From the NCBI RefSeq assembly GCF_035920445.1, contig NZ_CP109162.1:2356001-2420000 (forward strand): DNA of 64,000 nucleotides, given 5' to 3'. Positions 43,784 to 51,931 of this stretch are shown here, piece after piece. The notes below the pieces were generated by a model, which was not told the DNA's origin, did no database searches, and saw nothing but the letters and a program-made list of their open reading frames with translations. Source of the DNA: Nocardia sp. NBC_01730. Lineage in GTDB: Bacteria > Actinomycetota > Actinomycetes > Mycobacteriales > Mycobacteriaceae. Both the position numbers and the translations under genes were made by a program. Within the stretch, counting starts at the first letter, position 1. Each line of letters starts with the position of its first letter.

Positions 43784-45433
43784 CTATTTGGGGAGCACGT
43801 TTTGTAGTTCGCCCAGCGTGTGCTGTGCGATTGCGAGGATGTTGTGTTCCTGTGCCAGGCGGTCCGCCCAGCCTTGTTCCTGCGCTTGGCGCAGGTAAGG
43901 TGGAAGCGGCTGGTTCAGTTCGACAATGGCTTGTTGCAGTAGCGGTTCCATCTGGGCGCGCAGCTCACTGTTGCGTGCGGATTGGTTGTCGAGTTCGAGT
44001 TGTCCGCCCGCCGCGGCGTAGTCGTAGAGCTCGTATTCTTGTTGCTGAGCCGGATCGATTTCTATACGTCCGTTGACGAAGTGTGAGTAGGACACGTATT
44101 TGGCGGCGGCGGTGCGCACCGCTGCGACGTGTCCGGGCGCATTCTGGTTGAAGAGGACGGCTACTTCTTCGATGGTGGGTTCGTCGGTGGCATGGACGAT
44201 CCATGGCCGCCCGGGAGCGCCCCTATCGCGGCACAGAGCGGCGATGTCGAGGCGATCGGCGAGGTGTACGTACCTCGCGTCCCCCCGCCATTCGCTCCCG
44301 CCGGTGGCGATCGTCAGCAGCAGCGGGGTGATATCGGCGCTGGAAGTGAGCTGTCCGCGGAGACTGGTGGAAGACGTGGGGCTCAGCAGGCCGCGGGGAT
44401 CGTGCACATACAGCGGCACTCGGATCGCCTCGTCATAGGCCGCGCCACCTTTGCCGTGCAGCCCGTGCGAGCCGGCATAGTCCCCGTGGTCGGAGGTGAA
44501 GACGATCACAGTGTTGGCGGCGACATCCGGGCGCTGGTGCAGCCCGTCGAGTACCCGGCCGATCTGGATGTCGACCTGCTGCTGCAGCCACAGGTAGAGG
44601 TTGCGCATGTCGATCCACTGCTGCTCGGCACCGGGAGTTCCGTAGGGTGCCATCCCGAACGCGACTGCCGAGGCTTCTACCAACGCCATCTGCAGGCGTG
44701 GCTTCTCGGCCAGCTGTTCGAGAGTTTCGTAGTTCGCGGGCAGGTCGTTCATCCAGCGTGGAATATCGAGCTGCGCTTGAAGGCGTCGGGTCCATCGGGG
44801 CCACCACTGGATGTCGTGCGGATTGACCAGCGACACCGTGCAGCACCACGGCCCTCGACCTGCTTCCGCGTCCAGCCAGGCGAGGAATTGGTCGACGATC
44901 GCAGGGTCCATCTGCAAGCCCTGGCCGGGCGCCCCGTTGGGCGATGGATAGGTGCCGCCCGCGAATCCGTAATTCGCCAGCGACCCCGGATCAGTGTCCG
45001 AGTCGTGCCCGAGATGCCATTTCCCCCACCACGCTGTCTCATATCCGTGTTCACGGATCATCGAGCCCCAAGTGGGGAACAGCGGCGACAATGTCGACTG
45101 CGAGGTCATCATGCAGCCGGTCTGATGTGAGTACAAGCCGGTCAGCAGGACCCCACGCGACGGTGTGCAGTCGTTCGCCGCGGTGTAGTGCTGCTCGAAT
45201 GACACAGCGGCTCGGCGAATTCGAGCGATATTCGGCAGTATCCCGTCCAACGCTTCCTGGTCGGGGAACCACATCGGCGCGCGCATCTCGTCCACGAGCA
45301 CCACGAGGATATTCGGCCGGTCAGGGTCGATATCGGCGCGGGCTTTGCCGGCCCCGGTCGCGCCCGACATCGCGGTGGCAGCCGTCGCGGCCGCGGCACC
45401 GCGGACAAAGAACCCACGCCTGTTGATCGACAC
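43784..45433 (-). CDS. Tat-exported sulfatase
   Basis: A 549-residue enzyme that cleaves sulfate esters outside the cell. The leader has a twin-arginine motif (INRRGFFVRG) and a cleavage site near GKARADID. The alkaline-phosphatase-like core starts with PNILVVLVDEMR (metal ligands Asp48/Glu49), and NDCTPSRG holds Cys89, which is converted to formylglycine (CxPxR motif). WWGKWHLGH and VIVFTSDHGDYAG complete the active site. GTG start with GGAG 6 bases upstream. Substrate unknown; overall shape is nearest to arylsulfatase/choline-sulfatase types. Confidence 0.93.
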   Translation of the reverse strand: MSINRRGFFVRGAAAATAATAMSGATGAGKARADIDPDRPNILVVLVDEMRAPMWFPDQEALDGILPNIARIRRAAVSFEQHYTAANDCTPSRGVLLTGLYSHQTGCMMTSQSTLSPLFPTWGSMIREHGYETAWWGKWHLGHDSDTDPGSLANYGFAGGTYPSPNGAPGQGLQMDPAIVDQFLAWLDAEAGRGPWCCTVSLVNPHDIQWWPRWTRRLQAQLDIPRWMNDLPANYETLEQLAEKPRLQMALVEASAVAFGMAPYGTPGAEQQWIDMRNLYLWLQQQVDIQIGRVLDGLHQRPDVAANTVIVFTSDHGDYAGSHGLHGKGGAAYDEAIRVPLYVHDPRGLLSPTSSTSLRGQLTSSADITPLLLTIATGGSEWRGDARYVHLADRLDIAALCRDRGAPGRPWIVHATDEPTIEEVAVLFNQNAPGHVAAVRTAAAKYVSYSHFVNGRIEIDPAQQQEYELYDYAAAGGQLELDNQSARNSELRAQMEPLLQQAIVELNQPLPPYLRQAQEQGWADRLAQEHNILAIAQHTLGELQNVLPK

Positions 45434-45865
45434 GCTTTACTCCATTCACGGAATGTCGCACATCTCGGTTTTCTCAGATCTGGATCAGTCGGCACCCGTC
45501 GGAAATGTCGCGACAGATCCGGGGAACCCCGCCTGGTGCCGAACTCGATGGCCATCGGCACTATAAGTGAGTAGTCCCGCGAAAGGGTTCAAGGCGGCCA
45601 CGAGTGCGATCGCGTCGACTTCCCCGAGCCCGCGTGCGCCGGGTTCGGTCGGCGGTCGCGCCTCCCCTGCGCGGTGCGCCATCCGGTGCCGGGCACCGGC
45701 CGCGCGGTGGTGTTGACCCATGCCGACCAGAACCCGGGGACTGCTCAGGACGCGCGCCGTGACCTGATCGAGAGCGACTTCACAGCAAATACACGGGTAA
45801 TTCTGGCGGAGCGCACGGAGTGGGGCGCTGTATTGAGAGGGTGCTCACCGAGCAAGATCCGGCCC
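45434..45865. other. Intergenic region between divergent genes
   Basis: About 430 bases between the sulfatase and the stand-alone PP2C gene. It must contain both promoters. No other feature was seen. Confidence 0.4.
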
Positions 45866-45879
45866 CGAGGAGGTCAGCC

Positions 45880-46641
45880 ATGCATACTGCCACTACATCG
45901 GGCCTGCCGCGGATCGAGATTCTGGGGCTTGCCGGAGCGTTGGGGGATTCGGCGAGCCGGCGTGGGGCGCGGGCGATCAACGCTGATGCGGTGGCTGCCG
46001 AGACCGACGTGGTGACCGGGGCGACAGCGTTCGTCGTCGCCGACGGTGTCGGGGATCATCTGCTTGCCGCCAGAGCGGCGCGCATGGTTGCCTCGACCGC
46101 GGCGCGGGTAGGTGCGCGCGCCGGGGCTCGAGCGGGAATTCTTGTGGCGCAACAGGTATTGCTGCACGAGTTTCCGGAGCCGTCGGCCGACAGTGTGCTC
46201 GTCGTCGCGGTACTGCCCGCCGCGGGTCGGCCGGATCGGCCCTGTGAGGTGGCGTGGGTCGGTGATTGTCGCGCGTATCGGTGGAACGGGCGGGTGCTGC
46301 ACCAGATCACCACCGATCACACCGTCGCCGAGTTCTGGCGAGCCCGTGGGCTCGTTCCTCCACCACGCATGAACCATCTCGTCACCACCTCGGCGCGCAC
46401 CGTGCGTGCGGCCGATATCGGTTACGCCGTGACCGGATCGAGCACGGGCAGATTGCTGCTGAGCACCGACGGCGTGCACAAGCCACTCGGCATCGCTACG
46501 ATTAAAGCCCTGCTCGCGGACGGCAACACAGTCGGGGCCATCGCGAACACCTTGGTGGACACCGCCCTCCGTACCGGAGGAACCGACAACGCCACCGCCC
46601 TTGTCGCGGACTACCGTCCCCCAGTGCCGAATATCTCATAA
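45880..46641 (+). CDS. Stand-alone PP2C-type phosphatase
   Basis: A 253-residue soluble phosphatase. GAGGAGG lies 6 bases before the ATG at 45880. Motifs are INADAVAAE, FVVADGVGDHLLA, VAWVGDCRAYRWNGR (Cys where Ser is usual), LLLSTDGVHKPLG and GGTDNATALVADY, so the metal-binding aspartates are kept. It lacks zinc ribbons and membrane helices, unlike the pknG-operon phosphatase. It might act with the minimal kinase at 49553, but they are 3 kb apart. Confidence 0.88.
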   Translation: MHTATTSGLPRIEILGLAGALGDSASRRGARAINADAVAAETDVVTGATAFVVADGVGDHLLAARAARMVASTAARVGARAGARAGILVAQQVLLHEFPEPSADSVLVVAVLPAAGRPDRPCEVAWVGDCRAYRWNGRVLHQITTDHTVAEFWRARGLVPPPRMNHLVTTSARTVRAADIGYAVTGSSTGRLLLSTDGVHKPLGIATIKALLADGNTVGAIANTLVDTALRTGGTDNATALVADYRPPVPNIS

Positions 46642-47132
46642 GCCATTCCACGCGGCCGTCGGCGCGGCCCGCCGGAGAGCTCGATCTCCGCCCGCCTCGC
46701 CATCTCGCCACAACGCGAATGGTGTCGTCGAGCAGCGCGAGGAACCGAAGCGGTTCGCGGTGACATGGGAAACGGGTCCTCCAGTGTCGTGGCTGGAGGT
46801 CAGCCAAACGAGCCCACGGACAATCAGCGGCCGGAACCGACGTCGATACCCGGTTGGCGTCCCGCAGTGACGTCCCGCCCGCCTGAAACAGCGCCGATGG
46901 GCTACCCGGCGGCGGCCCAGGTCATTACGCGGCGCTTGATCACGTGGAATGTCGCACCGGGAGGGTGAGTGCGGTGCTGCCGCCTACTCGGTTGCGAGAT
47001 CCAGCCGCTACCGATCCGGCGGGAACTGGTCGGCTGACGGCGCCCTCTCCTATAACCTGCTGTGCGAGTTGTTTCGCGGCAGCATGACCTGGGCGTGGTG
47101 TGCCCACCGAAGCCTGAATCGCAGGAGCGTGA
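46642..47132. other. Intergenic region
   Basis: About 490 bases. A 67-codon frame at 46765-46968 (Pro/Ser-rich, no recognised domain, weak ribosome binding site) is the only possible small gene and is not supported enough to call. Confidence 0.35.
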
Positions 47133-47855
47133 ATGGAGTTGGCTGACAGTGGTGCCCGAGGCAGGGGCGCGCGGCGGTCCATCACGATCATTCTGGCGAC
47201 CGCGACGGTGGCCGTCGCGGTGCTCGGCATCGTACTGCTGCCCGGTATCACCGGCGACCGGCCGCCGTTCGACCCGGCTACCGTCCCCGGCACACAGGTT
47301 GTTTGGGTGACGGCGCCGGTCGGCGCCGACCACGGAACGTTGGAACTGTGGCAGCGAAACAGGCTCCGGCACTGGGAACGCACGTTCACGGTGTCGGCGT
47401 GGGTCGGCGCGGAAGGGATTTCGAAGGAAGCCGAGGAAGGCTCCAGGTACACACCGGAGGGAACATTCGCGTTGACCGAAGGCTTCGGCCGGTTGTCCGA
47501 TGTGGGTGCGAAACTTCCCTACCTGTCGGTCGACTCGTCGAACACCTGGTGGTGGATATCCGACACGAGAAGCCCGCTGTACAACCAGAAATACCAGTGC
47601 GTCGAGGCCGACTGCCCGTTCGACACCACTGTGAGCGAGAACCTCGGGAGAACCGAGCCGCAATACAACTACGCGCTGGTCATCGACTACAACCGCTTTC
47701 CTGTCGTGCCGAAGAAGGGGTCGGCCTTCTTTGTCCACGTCGAAGCCGGTAGGCCAACCGCAGGCTGCGTCGCGGTCGCCGACGAAGTCATGCGCACCCT
47801 CCTGACCACCCTCCAACCCTCGAGAAAGCCGGTCATCGGCATGTACTCCACTTGA
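47133..47855 (+). CDS. L,D-transpeptidase (YkuD)-like membrane-anchored protein
   Basis: A 240-residue protein with a basic N-terminus, one helix (residues 16-38) and an exported YkuD-type domain. The catalytic part is FFVHVEAGRPTAGCVAVADE, with His202 and nucleophile Cys212; the usual SxGC is TAGC here. The preceding RYTPEGTFALTEGFG and the later NYALVIDYNRFP fit the fold. L,D-transpeptidases make 3-3 peptidoglycan cross-links; this short divergent type may have another cell-wall role. The start ATG has GAGCGTGA nearby. Confidence 0.85.
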   Translation: MELADSGARGRGARRSITIILATATVAVAVLGIVLLPGITGDRPPFDPATVPGTQVVWVTAPVGADHGTLELWQRNRLRHWERTFTVSAWVGAEGISKEAEEGSRYTPEGTFALTEGFGRLSDVGAKLPYLSVDSSNTWWWISDTRSPLYNQKYQCVEADCPFDTTVSENLGRTEPQYNYALVIDYNRFPVVPKKGSAFFVHVEAGRPTAGCVAVADEVMRTLLTTLQPSRKPVIGMYST

Positions 47856-48411
47856 ATCACCCCCTGGGCAGGCCGGATTCGTATCGTGCTGGTAGGCGGT
47901 GCGGGCCGCCGCGAAAAGCCGACCTGACCGGATGGTGATCGACGAGCTGGCTGCGGCTCGTCGACGATCACGTCCAACGACCGCCCGTTCAGCTGGATCT
48001 CCTGGTAGTCAGCTCTCTTCCGCTCCGAAAATCATCGTCGATAGGGCAGATCGGATGCGACCACGGTGTCCGGCGTGTCGGACAACCCTGCGGCATCGAC
48101 GGCCGGCCGCCCGGCTCGATAGCGAAAGTGGCGACAATGTCCTCTGATCAGGCCCTCGAATTTTACTCGCGCTGATTGTGTTTGGTGGCATACGCGCCTT
48201 GATGGCGGATAATCCAAGCGGCACAACCGCACCCCGTAGATGGCCGTTCGGCGCCGACGGAGCCAATAGCGTCCGCTCGGTGTCACTGCGGACTCGTTCG
48301 AGGCGCGGTCGGCACGGCGCGGTAGACGACATCCTTGTCCGCCTCCGCGCCGGGTTCGCCACGGTGCTGTAGCTACACCGGATTGTCCGCACGACCACGT
48401 CAGGAGCACAT
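47856..48411. other. Intergenic region
   Basis: About 555 bases with no supported gene. A hairpin near the left end is listed separately. The right end contains the promoter and CAGGAG ribosome binding site of the cysteine dioxygenase gene. Confidence 0.4.
47935..47971. terminator. Imperfect long hairpin
   Basis: GTGATCGACGAGC (47935-47947) can pair with GCTCGTCGACGATCAC (47956-47971) with a 3-base bulge and an 8-base loop, 80 bases after the transpeptidase-like gene. Possible terminator. Confidence 0.35.
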
Positions 48412-48936
48412 GTGACCACTTCCCTCGCGGTGAATCTCAAGCACACTCGCGATATCCTTCCCGACATCGATGTGCCGCTGGTTCGGGATGCCATCCATCC
48501 GGACCGAGCGCTGTGGTCACCCGCGGAACTGCACAAACTGACCAGCGAGGTGGCTGGTGAATTGGCGACGCCGCTGCTGGACATCGTGCGGTTCGGCGCC
48601 GAGGAACGCTGGTGGACCCGACTGGCACTGACCATGGGCGTCGAACTGTGGCTGCTGTCGTGGGCTCCGGGACAAGGCACCGAACCGCACGACCACGGCG
48701 GCGCGTCCGGTGCGTTCACCGTCGCCATCGGCGAACTCAGCGAGGAATACCTGCACACCGGTGGGCCGGTCCGGACCGCGGAATGGCATGCCGGCGACAC
48801 GGTCGCATTCGGACCCGATCGGGCGCACCAGCTCCGCAACCGCAGCGCGCGCCCCGCCGCGACAGTGCATGCGTATTCGCCACCGCTGCGGCCGGTCCGC
48901 GAGTACCGAACGCTCACAGATTTCGCGGGCGCATGA
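48412..48936 (+). CDS. Cysteine dioxygenase
   Basis: A 174-residue cupin of the cysteine dioxygenase type I family. The iron ligands are His93, His95 (EPHDHGG) and His139 (DRAHQLRN); the GASGAFTVAIGEL strand and VHAYSPPLRPVREY end are typical. It oxidises cysteine (or a related thiol such as 3-mercaptopropionate) to the sulfinate using O2. The GTG start follows CAGGAG. The stop codon overlaps a micro-ORF that leads to the rhodanese gene. Confidence 0.92.
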   Translation: MTTSLAVNLKHTRDILPDIDVPLVRDAIHPDRALWSPAELHKLTSEVAGELATPLLDIVRFGAEERWWTRLALTMGVELWLLSWAPGQGTEPHDHGGASGAFTVAIGELSEEYLHTGGPVRTAEWHAGDTVAFGPDRAHQLRNRSARPAATVHAYSPPLRPVREYRTLTDFAGA

Positions 48937-49019
48937 GTGAGCGCAGTGAGCGCTCGGTGGGCACAGCCGAGCATCGCTCGGTCATGATGGAGTCGAGCGC
49001 CGGCGAGGCGGAGTTATGA
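48933..49019 (+). CDS. 28-residue micro-ORF linking cysteine dioxygenase and rhodanese
   Basis: Its ATG overlaps the dioxygenase stop (ATGA at 48933-48936) and its own TGA overlaps the next ATG (ATGA at 49016-49019). The product starts MSERSER. It may serve to keep ribosomes on the mRNA and not to make a useful peptide. Confidence 0.45.
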   Translation: MSERSERSVGTAEHRSVMMESSAGEAEL

Positions 49020-49039
49020 GTGAGCGGAGCGAACGATGA
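48933..49039 (+). repeat. Direct repeat ATGAGTGAGCG-AG-GA, twice
   Basis: The 20-base units at 48933-48952 and 49016-49035 agree at 17 positions and both encode MSERSER. The second frame is only seven codons long and ends at 49039 in an ATGA overlap with the rhodanese start at 49036. Confidence 0.7.
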
Positions 49040-49434
49040 GCACAGGCGCCGAGGAGATGGTCGCCCTGGCCCGAGCACAGCTGGATCGGGTCGCCCCGGA
49101 GCAGGCGGCGGCGTTGCAGACCGACGGAGCTCTCGTGGTGGATATCCGGCCGTACGCGAACCGGCTTGCCGAAGGAGAGATTCCCGGTGCGGTGGTGGTC
49201 GAGCGGATCGTGCTGGAGTGGCGCCTCGATCCGAACGGCGACCACCGGCTACCGAGCATCACCACGGACACTCCGGTGGTGATCCTGTGCAACGAGGGCT
49301 ACGCGTCAAGTCTCGCCGCGGCCGACGCACGCCGCCTCGGCTTGCGTCACGTCACCGACCTCATCGGTGGATTCCGAGCGTGGAAGGCAGCCGGGTTGCC
49401 AGTGGTACCGGGAGGAACGCAAGCGGTGCCGTAG
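49036..49434 (+). CDS. Rhodanese-like sulfurtransferase
   Basis: A 132-residue single-domain rhodanese. LVVDIRPYANRLAEGEIPGA is the family N-terminal motif, and the active-site loop is CNEGYAS with nucleophile Cys85. The C-terminal LIGGFRAWKAAGLPV is typical. Rhodaneses move sulfane sulfur. Pairing with cysteine dioxygenase suggests sulfur disposal from thiols. Translation is probably coupled through the chain of ATGA overlaps. Confidence 0.92.
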   Translation: MSTGAEEMVALARAQLDRVAPEQAAALQTDGALVVDIRPYANRLAEGEIPGAVVVERIVLEWRLDPNGDHRLPSITTDTPVVILCNEGYASSLAAADARRLGLRHVTDLIGGFRAWKAAGLPVVPGGTQAVP

Positions 49435-49552
49435 CCACCGCGCCGCCTCGCAGCAGTTTCGGCGAGCGATTCCCGGCAGGTATGACCGCCGTCTCGACCG
49501 GTCGGTTGGTGACCTCCGCTGGTCGACGAGATTGTTGTGGTGGCTCTAGGCT

Positions 49553-50410
49553 GTGCCGGTGTTGCTCAGTCCAGGAGCCCGGTTCGCGGAGTATGTCGTC
49601 CGAGCGCCGCTGGGACGTGGCGGCAGCAGCGAAGTGTACCTCGCAGAGGATCCGGAACGGTCGCGGGCGGTGGCGCTGAAGATCCTGAGCGGCGCCGACG
49701 GCCGGTCCGAGGTGGCGAGGGGCCGGTTTCGCGACGAGTTCGATATCGCGCACGCGTTGCATCACCCGCACATCGTGCAGGTGTATGCGCATGGCGAGTC
49801 CGAAGGCTTGTTATGGCTCGCGACCGAGTATGTCGACGGTGTAACCGCATCTGCGCTGGCGCCGGCGCCGCACAAGAGTCCGGATCTGGCGCTGGCGCTG
49901 AATGTGCTCGCCGGAATCGCGGAGGGTCTGGACTACGCGCACGCGCGGGGTGTGGCTCACCTCGACGTCAAACCGTCGAACATCCTTGTCGGCCATGGCG
50001 ATCCGAGGACCGTGATGCTCACCGATTTCGGGACGGCTCGCCGATGGGAGGAGGTCGAACCGGTGGCCCCCGGTGGCTTCGTGGTGGGGTCGATTCCATA
50101 TGCGGCGCCGGAGTTGTTGCGGGGCGAGAAGCTGTATCCGGCGACCGATCAGTACTCGCTCGCGTGCTCGGCGGTCGAATTGCTCACCGGTCACCCGCCG
50201 TTCCTCCGGTCGACTCGGTTCGCGCTCGCAGAGGCGCAGCTGCATAAGCATCCGCCGGACGTCTCGTGGCGTCGGCACTGGATTCCGCACGCGGTCGACT
50301 CGATCCTGGACAAGTCGCTGGCTAAGGATCCGTTCGCGCGATATGCCACCTGCGCGGAGCCGATCCGGCTGATCGCCCACGCGTTGCGTGGTATCGAACC
50401 ATCCGAATGA
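49553..50410 (+). CDS. Minimal soluble Ser/Thr protein kinase
   Basis: A 285-residue kinase with little beyond the catalytic domain. Visible features are the glycine loop LGRGGSSEVYLAED, catalytic Lys43 (ALKIL), catalytic loop HLDVKPSNIL (His136-Leu-Asp138, so HLD instead of HRD), DFGTAR (158-160) and GSIPYAAPELL. Loss of the Arg of HRD suggests that activation-loop phosphorylation is not needed. No membrane helix or sensor domain. GTG start. Only 118 bases after the rhodanese gene, but a functional link is not clear. Confidence 0.9.
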   Translation: MPVLLSPGARFAEYVVRAPLGRGGSSEVYLAEDPERSRAVALKILSGADGRSEVARGRFRDEFDIAHALHHPHIVQVYAHGESEGLLWLATEYVDGVTASALAPAPHKSPDLALALNVLAGIAEGLDYAHARGVAHLDVKPSNILVGHGDPRTVMLTDFGTARRWEEVEPVAPGGFVVGSIPYAAPELLRGEKLYPATDQYSLACSAVELLTGHPPFLRSTRFALAEAQLHKHPPDVSWRRHWIPHAVDSILDKSLAKDPFARYATCAEPIRLIAHALRGIEPSE

Positions 50411-50416
50411 CCCCGA

Positions 50417-50674
50417 TTAGGGTCGGTCAGCCAATTCCCTCTCGGATAGTGATCCCGCCGCGGAGACCCCGGGGAATCTGCGGCGGATCTGGGAGATGCA
50501 GCGGAGGACCTCATGCAGTTCGGTCCGGAGCCGACGCAGCTCTGTGGTGCGTCCCGCAGGACCCGATGGCCCTGCGCGTTTCATCGCTTCGATGAAGTAG
50601 GCCAACTCGTCTGCCTCCGCGACCAGCAAGTCGAAGAACACCGTGGCCTGAGCCTTGTCAGCGTGGTCGTTCAC
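50417..50674 (-). CDS. Small hypothetical protein
   Basis: An 85-residue, mostly helical, charged protein (GTG start; GAGGTGA about 13 bases upstream). No domain recognised. It begins 12 bases after the stop of the three-helix-bundle gene on the same strand, so the two form a small operon. Confidence 0.6.
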   Translation of the reverse strand: MNDHADKAQATVFFDLLVAEADELAYFIEAMKRAGPSGPAGRTTELRRLRTELHEVLRCISQIRRRFPGVSAAGSLSERELADRP

Positions 50675-50686
50675 CGTCGGCTCGTG

Positions 50687-50884
50687 TCACCTCGAGGTTT
50701 CGGCCAGTTCTCGACCGGCGCGACGTTCGACGAGTAGCGGGACGAACTCGCGCACCGACGCGCCCATGAAGCGTTTGTGGATTCGTTGGACAACCGACGC
50801 GATGGTCTCGGCGGTCAGCTCTGAATGGCACTCCGTGAGTCGCGCGACGACATACCGGATCTGCGTAGCCTCGTCGTTTTGCAT
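50687..50884 (-). CDS. Three-helix-bundle dimerisation-domain protein
   Basis: A 65-residue protein. EATQIRYVVARLTECHSELT, then VVQRIHKRFMGASVREFVPLLVERRAGREL, matches the small actinobacterial family annotated as three-helix bundle dimerisation domain. The family is common next to regulators, but its role is unknown. The ATG at 50884 is chosen over an upstream ATG at 50920, which would add a poor, unconserved leader. Confidence 0.7.
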   Translation of the reverse strand: MQNDEATQIRYVVARLTECHSELTAETIASVVQRIHKRFMGASVREFVPLLVERRAGRELAETSR

Positions 50885-51376
50885 GGCTCGGTCCCTGCTC
50901 GGTGGTTTGTATGCGAACAAGCACGCCGACCCGCATCATGGCTTCCCCGGAAGTGACCGCACGGCCCTGGCGGGGCGTCTCGATGCTCTTCGGCACTGTC
51001 TTGCTGTCCGCCCTGGGTAGTACGGCGAGACAGTAACTTCGTGACGGACCGGCGTACGCTGAAGTGCCAGATCGTCACGCTAACTAATGTACCGTTGCTC
51101 GACGGTACGATCAATGGCGGCGCAGGACTTTTGGCGGTTGGCCTAGCTGAGACCAACTGGCAACCATCGCGACAATGCCTGAATAGATATACGCGAAACC
51201 GGCTGCGCCGCAGGCAGGTAGCGGCCGACGCATCGAATGCGGCACTGGAGTTCGCCGCAGCGACCGTGGCGGACCATCAACACGACTGGCGCGCAGCGGA
51301 ATCCGACTGCGGGCACCCCTTGGCACACCCCAACGGCCGCAGCACGGGCTCGAGTCACACCCAACTTGCGAATCTA
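50885..51376. other. Intergenic region with one inverted repeat
   Basis: About 490 bases without a supported gene. GTACCGT (51089-51095) and ACGGTAC (51102-51108) form a perfect 7-bp inverted repeat around 6 bases, in an AT-richer stretch, like a TetR-type operator, though no TetR gene is adjacent. It may be what is left of a lost gene pair. Confidence 0.4.
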
Positions 51377-51393
51377 TTGCTTCACAGAAGCAA
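51377..51393. promoter_or_regulatory. Palindrome TTGCTTCACAGAAGCAA, probable MarR operator
   Basis: A perfect inverted repeat with 7-bp arms and a 3-base spacer, 18 bases before the marR start, overlapping the likely promoter (AT-rich TAATATACT follows it). Confidence 0.75.
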
Positions 51394-51404
51394 GTAATAT
51401 ACTG

Positions 51405-51421
51405 TTGTTTCATGGAAGCAA
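51405..51421. promoter_or_regulatory. Second MarR operator, overlapping the start codon
   Basis: TTGTTTCATGGAAGCAA has one mismatch against the perfect palindrome at 51377-51393 and contains the marR ATG (51412). The centres are 28 bp apart, close to three helical turns, so two dimers could bind the same face of the DNA. Confidence 0.7.
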
Positions 51422-51897
51422 ACAAAGAGCAGGTTTCCGAGCTGGCTCGCACGACCAGCCGCTTCGCGGAGGCGATGCGCCAGGGGACTTCCAGGGCCTA
51501 TGACCCGGTTCGGGTCGGGGTGCTTCAGTCGGCCGCAGAGGACGGCCCGCTGCGGGCCGGTGAGGTCGCCGAGCGACTGGACGCGTTGCCGTCCTCGGTC
51601 ACCCGGCATGTCAAGGCACTGGCCGACGCGGGGCTGGTGACCACCACCCCCGATCCAGCCGACCGGCGGGCGGTGCTTGTCGACGCGACCGAGGCGGGCC
51701 GCATCGAGTTGCGGCAGTTCCTGCAGATCGGTGACCAGGTCTTCGGCGCGGTCGTCGCCGACTGGAACGCCGAGGACGTCGTCGCCCTCACCGGCCTGCT
51801 CGACCGGCTGATCGAATCCTGGGCCCGGCTCGGGACCGAACAACAGAACCGGGCAAACACCCGGCGCGGCAACCCCTTCGGCTGGAGCCGGGGCTGA
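51412..51897 (+). CDS. MarR-family transcriptional regulator
   Basis: A 161-residue regulator. The winged helix-turn-helix spans about residues 45-95 (LRAGEVAERLDALPSSVTRH, then LADAGLVTTTPDPADRRAV with the wing Asp-Arg-Arg). Two palindromes at its promoter and start codon imply strong autorepression. The monooxygenase gene follows after 34 bases, so both are probably induced by the same aromatic or antibiotic-like ligand. No ribosome binding site is seen before the ATG, which fits a leaderless mRNA. Confidence 0.93.
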   Translation: MEANKEQVSELARTTSRFAEAMRQGTSRAYDPVRVGVLQSAAEDGPLRAGEVAERLDALPSSVTRHVKALADAGLVTTTPDPADRRAVLVDATEAGRIELRQFLQIGDQVFGAVVADWNAEDVVALTGLLDRLIESWARLGTEQQNRANTRRGNPFGWSRG

Positions 51898-51931
51898 CGA
51901 CATCCACGACGCCATCGAAAGGGAAAGACTG

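Noticed and set aside
51041..51397. A 118-codon plus-strand frame before marR
   Set aside because: It runs through the 51089 inverted repeat and the first MarR operator and shows no domain.
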